This document shows positions 46,101-51,981 of a stretch of DNA of 64,000 nucleotides, piece by piece. The position numbers were made by a program, and so were the translations under genes. Each line of letters begins with the position of its first letter. Positions within the stretch are counted from its first letter, which is position 1. The stretch covers positions 1-64,000 of the forward strand of contig NZ_CYSG01000005.1 of the NCBI RefSeq assembly GCF_001457775.1, read 5' to 3'. Below the pieces are notes generated by a model. That model made no database searches, was not told the origin of the DNA, and worked only from the letters and a program-made list of their open reading frames with translations. This DNA is from Phaeobacter sp. CECT 5382 (GTDB taxonomy: Bacteria > Pseudomonadota > Alphaproteobacteria > Rhodobacterales > Rhodobacteraceae).

Positions 46101-46817
46101 GCCATCGGGGCTGAGGATCTCGTTTTCTTTGTAAAGATAGCCGCGCCCCTGCGGCATATCGATGGTGACACCGCCCGCCAGCGCCATGCCGCATTCGCCT
46201 GCTCGCAGCGCTTTGCAGGCATAGTGCACCGCCACCAGCGAGGTGGAGCAAGCGGTCTGAATATTGACCGAAGGTCCTTTCAGATCAAAGACATGGCTGA
46301 CGCGGGTGGTCAGGAAATCCTTGTCATTGCCGGTATGGCGCAGCAGGAACATGCCGACTTCATCGACCAGACCGGGATTGGAGCAGATGTTGAAATAGAA
46401 ATAGCTGCCCATGCCGCAGCCGCCATAGACACCGATGGGCTCTTGCAGGGTTTCGGGGGGGTGGGCGGCGTTTTCCATCGCTCCCCAGGCCACTTCAAGG
46501 AACTTGCGGTGCTGGGGGTCCAGAATAGCGGCCTCTTTGGGGCTGAAGCCAAAGAACTCCGCATCAAAATCGGCAAAACCATCCAGCAGGGCTGCATGGC
46601 GCACATAGTTCGGATCTGCCAGAGTTTCAGGCGTAACACCGGCGGCCAGAAGGTCTTCTTCGGACAAAGGCACAATGCTTTCGATCCCTGCGCGCAGGTT
46701 GTGCCAATAGGCATCAACCCCTTCGGCCCCGGGCACATTGACCGACATGCCGACAATGGCGATGTCCCCGGAATATGCGGGGGCGGAACTGTCTGGAGTC
46801 TGCGTCACGGTAACCAC
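40197..46817 (-). CDS. Type I polyketide synthase, single module KS-AT-KR-DH-ACP-TE
   Basis: A 2206-residue synthase. The KS triad is C190 (TACSTS), H326 (VECHGTGT) and H366 (KTNIGHLD). The AT has S639 (GHSMGE) and the specificity-region motif AAHS (736-739), neither classical malonyl (HAFH) nor methylmalonyl (YASH). KR has GGYGGIG (1191-1197), Y1351 and N1355. DH has H1438 in H-x3-G-x4-P and a candidate D1629. The carrier serine is S1851 (GGHSL). TE has S2003 (GFSGGG) and H2161. There is no loading, enoylreductase or methyltransferase domain, so a single extension, reduction, dehydration and release is expected, taking its starter from the NRPS. It is preceded by a 298-base gap and so probably starts the transcript segment. 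Confidence 0.92.
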   Translation of the reverse strand: MVTVTQTPDSSAPAYSGDIAIVGMSVNVPGAEGVDAYWHNLRAGIESIVPLSEEDLLAAGVTPETLADPNYVRHAALLDGFADFDAEFFGFSPKEAAILDPQHRKFLEVAWGAMENAAHPPETLQEPIGVYGGCGMGSYFYFNICSNPGLVDEVGMFLLRHTGNDKDFLTTRVSHVFDLKGPSVNIQTACSTSLVAVHYACKALRAGECGMALAGGVTIDMPQGRGYLYKENEILSPDGHCHAFDHRAQGTVFGSGAGAVALRRLEDAQADGDHIWAVIKGSAINNDGADKAGYLAPSVGGQTAAIRQALAAADISAETIDYVECHGTGTYLGDPIEVSALTEAYNADTDATGYCRIGSVKTNIGHLDTAAGIAGLIKTSLALTQGEIPPSLSYEAPNPAIDFDTSPFRVNAELAPWISHKGPRRAAINALGVGGTNAHAILEEAPQRAASEESDFPFHVLCLSGQSKSALAANSAALADYLEANPDVDMADVAYTLKEGRRGFAKRRVLVAESAAEAAALLREGDPRQVFSHDRLGDTPEVVFSFPGGGAQYAGMARDLYETEPVFADWMDRGLDHLQPQLDYDIRALWLPEAGDEVAADAELQKPSVQLPLIMIVEYALAQLWISWGIRPAALVGHSMGENTAACLAGVISFEDCIDLVLLRGRLFDRVPAGGMLSIALPLAEVAALISADLDIASVNAPSLTAVSGPQDALDTLAQRLTAQEVDFQRIQIDIAAHSRMLDGILSEYRDFLSELSLSAPQIPVISNRSGQLLTPQQAMDPDYWVGQLRNTVRFADCMETLAATPGRVFLEVGPGKALSALAQLSPNIKPGQVLSALRHPDQQIMDDAYFFGVIGRLWACGVEADWDQIWGEAKRRRLPLPGYQFQRSRYFIAPGTTQQQESTPLPRRHDNIADWGYRPAWRPRLADCEYDIDTDLAEASQNWLIFADDCGLATATSARLRAAGHQVSLVRAGDTYAKLADGDYILPPEQGRFGYAALLADLADSGAMPNRIAHFWLVTNEEIFRPGSSFFDRNLEMGFASLTALAQELGGLDLADPIHLSVFTTGAAQVAHEALPYPEKALIAGPVGVIPREFPQITCSAIDIELPQQPGLLAALRGAEATDLTPRLLEELLAEPQNSIVAWRGNKRLEKSWRALTLPDATTELTPKSAAETAPNNMGFKTGGIYLITGGYGGIGFSVAAHLMQHHDAKIALLSRDGLPPRNTWDQYLTTHGPSDRLAQRIRAIQDLEQIGTGAVLPLAADVCNSGDMRAALTEIESRFGAPDGVIHAAGHIDDGPILAKSESQIAAVLAPKVTGLRVLEALFPDGSLDLMVLFSSSSTVTWPAGQIDYVAANEYLNAWAAHRQGSKTRVVTVDWGVWADTGMAAEALAARQGGKGPTEPRDCAQPLLEQTQFDGFGNPVFTSRLSAQQDWLLDEHRTKSGTALIPGTGYIEWAAEALAALDLKTPFEIRDLYFLRPLVVQEAHPRDMVLRLSPPASQTPAAGAATQYDLAIHSSLSSEGYALNAEARVALLPDSSLPASSLQDSSLPGSPAPKTLDLAEIAARCPDVTSGTPATPLRSPQQAHLKFGPRWQVLEHMALGTDEGLAQLRLPAAAAQDHCLLHPGLMDLATGWAISLVPGYDGSALWVPVSYQMIRVFAPLTDQIHSHMRLNPGSDATSASFDITLSDADGTVLVEIEGFQMTRLVAGFEATAPQSEADTDAQALGLVASPATQPLSEAERRLQINMRNGIRAAEGPAALERALNCALTSNRSQVVISSLELPALIAQTDQSTTEAAADESQTFERPDLDTDYIAPSNPVEESLAALFQSLLGVAQVGVADSFFDLGGHSLIAVRLFAQIKRQFDVDFALSVLFEAPSVAKLAQLVIQAGGTGTQTSTGGGAEPAAADAPRYTHLVQLHPGPAPGNVDTSPLFLVAGMFGNVLNLRHLAQILGTDRPIYGLQAKGLIGAETPHDTIEAAARDYLAEIKQIQPEGPYLLGGFSGGGITAYEMAQQVQAAGDDVAALILLDTPLPVRPGLNQADKALIKLQELRKKGAGYLLEWAKNRILWEISKRRARPAESGTAPSFNNRKIELAFRQAVEVYDLKPWQGPVTLLRPPLDLHWQVSRGNWVSQEREYVFADNDWSRWAPTLEVVEVPGDHDSMVLLPNASTLAAAIQTRLDPGEPDPGRSAPKPDADQTYAQAAE
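42167..42211. repeat. 15-bp tandem repeat inside the PKS dehydratase linker
   Basis: Three 15-bp units occur in a row: CTGGCAATGAGCTGT, CTTGCAATGAGCTTG, CTGGCAATGAGCTGT. They encode SSL-containing pentapeptides near residues 1536-1550, in a loop of the dehydratase region. Units 1 and 3 are identical. Confidence 0.85.
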
Positions 46818-47115
46818 GAACCTCTAAACTCGGCATCCTTTGAAAATACCGCCCTGGCGTCTGCTGTCCCCCGGCCGAACGGAGGGGCATAGGCCAAGAG
46901 CGGGGCGACTAAGATCGATAAAGGCCAACCTGCAAAAAAACCTGAAGCCCTCTCTCCTGAAGCCGACTCTAGAGAGACATTCCGGAAACTTGGCCCAAGC
47001 CATTTGTGTGCCCCACACGAATCCTTCTCACCCAGGGTAAACTTGATCAATATATGGGGCCAAGCTGTGAAAGCTTGGTGTTCAAATTGGACGAGAAAGT
47101 GGAAAGAGTAAGGCA
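46818..47115. promoter_or_regulatory. Gap upstream of the PKS with CCAAG dyads
   Basis: About 300 bases between the polymerase stop and the PKS start on the same strand, with no gene. Two dyads share the half-site CCAAG: CTTGG-C-CCAAG (46989-46999) and CCAAGCT-GTGAA-AGCTTGG (47060-47078). The region is long enough for a promoter for the PKS-NRPS segment. The second dyad could equally end the polymerase transcript, but it lacks a T-tract. Confidence 0.45.
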
Positions 47116-48579
47116 TCAGATCTGCCTTTGGCGCTGGCGGGCGCTGCGGTGTGGCACCAGTATCTGGGCTCCGTCAAACAAGGGGCGGCGTGCCTCGAAC
47201 AGGCCCGGATAGCGCAGCCGTTCCGCGTAGCCGAGGATTGATCCGGCACAAAGCCACGTGACCGGCACCAGAGTGTCATTCAGCATCATATCAACCATTG
47301 TGGCCGCCAGGATCAGGGCGATCGGTGTTGCAAAGGGCGAGATTTCACTGACCTGGCGCCGCCGGATTTCAATCCCGAGCAGGACGAGGGGCAGGGTCAG
47401 CAGTCCCATTTCGGCGAGGTACCCAAGCCAGCCCAGGGTGCCAAAGACCAGAATCCAATGGCCATCCGGGATCGAGATGATCGCGCCCGTCTCCAAATCC
47501 CGCACCAGATTGCGACCCCATCCGCCCCATCCGAACCAGGGTTTTTCAGCAGCACGGCCCAGCATCAGCGCCTCGTTTTCAAAGCGATAACCCAGGGATT
47601 GCGCCCGGTCGGCACTGATGGCTTCGGCCTGGGCAAGGATGGCGTCGATGGGGATCAGGCCAAGATTGCGCAACATCGGGTAGGTGATAGCGACAGCTGC
47701 CAGCCCCAGCGCGATACGGATCTGTAAGCGGGCCGGGGCAAGCGCGACCAGAGGTACAAAGCTGAGCCCGTAGGCCAGCGAGGCCAGACTCTTACACAGA
47801 ATCAAAACAACAAACAGGTACCCTGCGGCAAAAGCAAACCGGGTTTTGTCCTTGCCGGTGGCAACGCGTGCCAAAGCAGTAGTCGCGATCACGGCAGAAA
47901 ACATGAACAGCGCCAGCCAGAGCGAATGCGGCAGAAAGACAATGGGGCGAAAACCACCCTGACGCATGGTCTGGGAAAAATCATGCTGAAAGAAGCCGTA
48001 GACTGAAATGTTGATCTGGGGGCTGAGCCGGATCTCGATCAGCGAGGGAATGGAATAGGCAAGACCCGCGATACAGAATGCCAAAAGCAGCTCTTTTTGC
48101 GCAGCAGGCGAGGAGAGATAGCGGCGCGCTAGCAAAAACGGCATCAGGATGATGATCTGATTGATCATCACGGATCCCAGATCACGCCAGCGCAGACCGG
48201 GCAGCATATCGGTGATGTAGCGGATCGGTTCGGAGCCCGCGAGGACTTCGAAGATCACCGGATCACTGTTGGTCATCACCGTCGGCACGACGCTAAAGGC
48301 AAAGCCCAGTGTCAACAGGCGTGCCAAAGGATGCTGCGGCAGCAAAGGCACTTTTTTGCGCATCAGGCCCACGCACAGAAGGAAAGCCACGACCGATGGA
48401 ATGGTAAATTTGTCCATGTCCGGCACCAGAGGCAGGTCGAACTCAGCCACAGGTGGCAGCAGCAGATAGCCCGCCAGAAAGCTCCACAGAATGGCCCGTT
48501 CCAACGGCAGGCGTCGAAACAAGATCAGGCTGATCACAGGCCAGAGCAGCAGCATCAGGTAGGCAAGTGCGTTGGGCAT
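47116..48579 (-). CDS. Wzy/O-antigen-ligase-like polysaccharide polymerase
   Basis: A 487-residue integral membrane protein with about 11-12 hydrophobic segments and a large periplasmic loop (about residues 290-360, with WFGWGGWGRNLVRD and IPDGHWILVFGTLGWLGYL), the pattern of Wzy/WaaL proteins. In this locus it would polymerise repeat units flipped by Wzx under control of Wzz. Sequence conservation in this family is very low, so polymerase and ligase cannot be separated with certainty; the adjacent Wzz and Wzx favour a polymerase. It is the first gene on the minus strand and is divergent from the GT26 gene. Confidence 0.78.
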   Translation of the reverse strand: MPNALAYLMLLLWPVISLILFRRLPLERAILWSFLAGYLLLPPVAEFDLPLVPDMDKFTIPSVVAFLLCVGLMRKKVPLLPQHPLARLLTLGFAFSVVPTVMTNSDPVIFEVLAGSEPIRYITDMLPGLRWRDLGSVMINQIIILMPFLLARRYLSSPAAQKELLLAFCIAGLAYSIPSLIEIRLSPQINISVYGFFQHDFSQTMRQGGFRPIVFLPHSLWLALFMFSAVIATTALARVATGKDKTRFAFAAGYLFVVLILCKSLASLAYGLSFVPLVALAPARLQIRIALGLAAVAITYPMLRNLGLIPIDAILAQAEAISADRAQSLGYRFENEALMLGRAAEKPWFGWGGWGRNLVRDLETGAIISIPDGHWILVFGTLGWLGYLAEMGLLTLPLVLLGIEIRRRQVSEISPFATPIALILAATMVDMMLNDTLVPVTWLCAGSILGYAERLRYPGLFEARRPLFDGAQILVPHRSARQRQRQI

Positions 48580-48860
48580 TTGAGCGTTGTAATCTCCAAT
48601 TGCGGCAGGGCGATGGGGAATTGGTGACCTGGATCGGACCTTTCAGACCAAATCTAGATCATCTGCCCCTCTCCTGTCGCCTGCAATTCAGCGCAAGCGC
48701 TAGCCGATTGCAGCGGCGACACGATACCAAAGGCTAGGAGGCTATCCCTATGGTCTAGGAGGCAAGAGAGCGGTATTGCACTAAGGTGAACCCTTTTTCA
48801 ACGTAGCCAGCCGGACAGCCGGGCGGGCTGCATGGGGCCAGCAGCTGCAGAGGGGAATGC

Positions 48861-49616
48861 GTGTTTTTCGAATTTCAGAATCGACGTATCACGGTGAACA
48901 TGCCGGATCGGGCGACGCTCGAAACGGAGGTGCTTCGGCGCTTCGCCGATGACGAGGGCTTTGCTCTGGCGACGGTCAATCTGGATCATCTGGTCAAACT
49001 GGCGCAGTCGCGCGTGTTTCTGGAGGCCTATGCCGGACAGGATCTGGTTGTTGCGGATGGGCGGCCAATCGTCTGGCTGTCGCAACTGGCCAAGCGTCCG
49101 GTCGAGTTGATGCCCGGATCGGATATGGTGTTGCCGCTCTGTCGTTTGGCCGCAACCGCTGGCGTTCCGGTGGCCCTGGTCGGCAGTACCGACATTGCCC
49201 TGAGCGATGCCGCTGAAGCGTTACAGAGGCAGGTTCCGGGTTTGGATCTGGCCTGGTGTCATGCGCCCTCGGGCGTGTTTGATCCGGTCGGAGAAGAGGC
49301 CGACATGATCCTGCAGACATTGAACGAAAAAGGCATTCGCCTGTGTTTTCTTGCGCTTGGCGCGCCAAAGCAGGAACAGTTTGCCCATCGGGGGCGTGAG
49401 GCTGCCCCCAGGGTCGGTTTTGCCTCGGTAGGGGCGGGGCTGGATTTTCTGGGCGGCCACCAGACGCGTGCACCGCTATGGGTGCGTAGACTGGCGATGG
49501 AGTGGTTGTGGCGGGCCCTGAGCAGCCCGCAGCGCATGTTGCCACGCTATGCAAAGTGTTTTGCCATTCTTCCGGGGCACTGCATCAAGGCGCTGCGCCT
49601 GCGCGCCAGAGGCTAG
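48861..49616 (+). CDS. WecG/TagA/CpsF family glycosyltransferase (GT26)
   Basis: A 251-residue enzyme of family GT26, which transfers (N-acetyl)mannosaminyl-type or glucosyl residues to lipid-linked intermediates. The signature blocks ATVNLDHLVKLAQ, VVADGRPIVWLSQL, and LGAPKQEQFAHR with GASLDF-like VGAGLDFLGG are present. The start is GTG at 48861 with AGAGGGGA 5 bases upstream. It is transcribed alone, divergent from the polymerase over a 281-base intergenic region and convergent with the next glycosyltransferase pair. GGCTAGGAGGCTA occurs both before it (about 48732) and at its stop (about 49611). Confidence 0.87.
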   Translation: MFFEFQNRRITVNMPDRATLETEVLRRFADDEGFALATVNLDHLVKLAQSRVFLEAYAGQDLVVADGRPIVWLSQLAKRPVELMPGSDMVLPLCRLAATAGVPVALVGSTDIALSDAAEALQRQVPGLDLAWCHAPSGVFDPVGEEADMILQTLNEKGIRLCFLALGAPKQEQFAHRGREAAPRVGFASVGAGLDFLGGHQTRAPLWVRRLAMEWLWRALSSPQRMLPRYAKCFAILPGHCIKALRLRARG

Positions 49617-49685
49617 GAGGCTAGGACGGCTCCGCAAAAGGGTGAATCATCCATCGTTTGAAGAGCTGGCCTGGCTCTCTCCACG

Positions 49686-50705
49686 CTATTTGTATTCCAG
49701 AATGCCTCGGCTTTTGCCGCGCCAGCGGTTCCACCAGTATTCCATGACCCCCATCGCCTCAGCAAATTTGCCCAGAAGCGAAAAGCAGGCGGCCTGAAAT
49801 CCCATGCGCCGACTAAGGCGCAAAAGCTGTGCAGGATAGAGGCAGAAGCCGATCAGGGCCCATGGGCTGATAGCAGATAACAGCAGCAATGCCACGGGCA
49901 GCGCCAGCCCCCAGACCAGTGCGCGACGGGTTTCTTGCACCCAATGGTGATCCGGCGGCCCGCCATGCAACGCGGCGCCTTCGGCAAAGGCGTGACCGGC
50001 CCTGCGGCTGCGCTTCCACCACTGGGAAAACCGCAGCATCTGGGCATCATGTAGGGTCATCTCGCTGTCCAGCCGCCAGATCTTCCAGCCGCTGCGGCGC
50101 AGACGCAGGCACATCTCGGGCTCCTCGCCGGCGATCAGGTCTTCGCGGTAGCCGTGGACATCCTGAAGTGCACTTAAACGCATCAGGGCATCGCCACCGC
50201 AGGCCTTGGCCTCTCCGACGGGGGTGTTCCATTCCTGGTCACACAGCCTGTTGTAGATTGACGCGTCGGGGAAGCGCTCGCGCCGCCGCCCACAGACCAC
50301 TGCAATGTCGGGGTGGTCGATCAGAAACCTGTGCGCCGTTGCGATCCAGTCGGGATCTACGGCGCAGTCGCCATCAACCAGCTGGACAAAACCTGTGGCA
50401 GGTGCTGCGGAGTTTGCGGGGGTCGCAATCGACCCATTCTGGCTGAGGCAAGACAGTCCAGCGTTTCGCGCCCGCGCAGCGGTGAAGGGCAGTGCCATGT
50501 CCAGCTCAACCACCTCGGCCCCCAGGTCCTGAGCCGCCGCAACCGAGCCGTCGTTGGACCCGCTATCGACATAGATCAGCCGGTTCACCTGTGGTTTCAG
50601 CGAGCTGAGGCAGGCCATCAGGCGCGTGCCCTCGTTACGGCCGATGACAACCGCATCGATGATGGGAGCGTTGGGAGGCGCTTTGCTGGGGAAACGCTCA
50701 GTCAT
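49686..50705 (-). CDS. Glycosyltransferase family 2, ExoA-like
   Basis: A 339-residue GT-A enzyme with an N-terminal VVIGRNEGTRLMACLSSL, the DXD-like site LVDGDCAVD near residue 112, the ED-like motif IAGEEPEMCLRLRRSGW, and two C-terminal hydrophobic segments (about 265-310) that tie it to the inner membrane. It belongs with the polysaccharide glycosyltransferases, adding one sugar of the repeat unit. Its ATG overlaps the stop of the upstream glycosyltransferase by 4 bp. Donor and acceptor are unknown. Confidence 0.85.
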   Translation of the reverse strand: MTERFPSKAPPNAPIIDAVVIGRNEGTRLMACLSSLKPQVNRLIYVDSGSNDGSVAAAQDLGAEVVELDMALPFTAARARNAGLSCLSQNGSIATPANSAAPATGFVQLVDGDCAVDPDWIATAHRFLIDHPDIAVVCGRRRERFPDASIYNRLCDQEWNTPVGEAKACGGDALMRLSALQDVHGYREDLIAGEEPEMCLRLRRSGWKIWRLDSEMTLHDAQMLRFSQWWKRSRRAGHAFAEGAALHGGPPDHHWVQETRRALVWGLALPVALLLLSAISPWALIGFCLYPAQLLRLSRRMGFQAACFSLLGKFAEAMGVMEYWWNRWRGKSRGILEYK

Positions 50706-51805
50706 GTGGTGCCGCCTCTGGCAGCTTCGGCTAACGGATTTTGTGTAATCGATTGGGCGATATGTGCCGTAAACTCCGGATCTGACAGAAGAAATCCCTG
50801 CTGTTGCAGACCGGAAATGCCGGGAAAGGTCTGTGCCGTCTCGGACCAGAGGCTAAGATCGCTGTTCTGGCCTATCGCTGCAAGGCGCAGGCGGTCTTCG
50901 CCATGGGCAATGCTGGCGCTGGCCAGGCTTTGTTGATCGCGCCCAAAGCTGTCATTGGCGAATTTGTAATGCTTGATCAGCGCAGTCATCGGAGCCAGGT
51001 GCAGCCCGGTCGAGGCATGCGGATGAACGGCTGGGCCCACGTCAGCACCGTTAAAGATCAACGGGTGCTTGCTGAGGCAGCAGTTTTCCCCAAAAACCTT
51101 GCCGCGGACACCGCCAAACAGGATCGGCGGGGCAGATATGGCCGGGGAATTCTGGTGCAAAAAATAAGCCAGCCCTGTTTGATCGCTGTCATAGGGCAGC
51201 GATTTGACTGCGCTGAGGTCGCAGTTGGAAAACTGCTCCATGACATCGCGGTAGGGCAGGCTTGCCACATCGCGCAAGGCTGACTTGGGAAACATCTCCA
51301 GCATCTGTGCCATGACGCCGGTATAGCCCTGTGCTGTAAGATAGCGGATGAAGCCCGCCAGACCGATCTCGAACCGGCCCTCAAAATCAAAGATCTCATC
51401 CATATCAACGATTAGACACCAGCGGTCCTGCCCGTAGCGGCGCGCAGCCGTAGCGCGAAAATCATTCTCGAAACGGCCCCAGGGCAGAGTTGACTGCAGC
51501 ACGGCCACGCCGGGCTCCTGTTGCAGACGGGCCAGGGTGTCATCGCGGGATCCATTGTCAACAAAGACAAAATGGCGAATGCCCAGGGCGCGATAATGAT
51601 CAAAAAACACATCCAGATAGTAGCCGCCATCACGCACCAGCGCGATCAGCACCACCTCATCAGGGGCGGCGACACGGCCCTTTGGGCCATGCAGATGGCG
51701 GATCGAGCGCTGCAGGCGTATTTGTTGCCAGTTTTTCTGCCAGTGCCGTTTCAGGCGTTTTGAGAGGCGCGCCCAAAAAGAGGGCTGCGCTGCGCGATCC
51801 GTCAT
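50702..51805 (-). CDS. Glycosyltransferase of the GT2_4/GT92-like type
   Basis: A 367-residue protein whose core runs from about residue 45: VVLIALVRDGGYYLDVFFDHYRALGIRHFVFVDNGSRDDT is the nucleotide-sugar start, and CLIVDMDEIFDF near residue 130 supplies the acidic metal site. This matches the 'glycosyl transferase family 2' group with the DMDE motif (PF13704-like). The N-terminus is basic and rich in Arg/Trp/Lys, possibly membrane-peripheral. It is the first gene of a two-gene operon that closes the polysaccharide locus; 176 bases separate it from tamB. Confidence 0.78.
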   Translation of the reverse strand: MTDRAAQPSFWARLSKRLKRHWQKNWQQIRLQRSIRHLHGPKGRVAAPDEVVLIALVRDGGYYLDVFFDHYRALGIRHFVFVDNGSRDDTLARLQQEPGVAVLQSTLPWGRFENDFRATAARRYGQDRWCLIVDMDEIFDFEGRFEIGLAGFIRYLTAQGYTGVMAQMLEMFPKSALRDVASLPYRDVMEQFSNCDLSAVKSLPYDSDQTGLAYFLHQNSPAISAPPILFGGVRGKVFGENCCLSKHPLIFNGADVGPAVHPHASTGLHLAPMTALIKHYKFANDSFGRDQQSLASASIAHGEDRLRLAAIGQNSDLSLWSETAQTFPGISGLQQQGFLLSDPEFTAHIAQSITQNPLAEAARGGTT

Positions 51806-51981
51806 CCGGTCTCCATTGATCCCTGTTGTTTCCTATCTCAGCGCGATGGCCCGTTTCCTGCCAGCCTAAGCCGCAGACAGGCATTGGAAAAGGGGGCGAA
51901 ACACACAGTGTTCGATTTGGAGCCTGTTGCGGCAGATTTGTTGGACCAGTTTGCCCGTAGTAGTGTAATCCTACGCGGGTC

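Noticed and set aside
45441-46892. 483-codon plus-strand frame opposite the PKS ketosynthase
   Set aside because: The ketosynthase on the minus strand has all catalytic motifs; the opposite frame is an antisense artefact.
22793-51805. The polysaccharide/NRPS-PKS block considered as a genomic island
   Set aside because: No integrase, transposase, flanking direct repeat or tRNA target was found, and base composition looks similar to the surroundings by eye.
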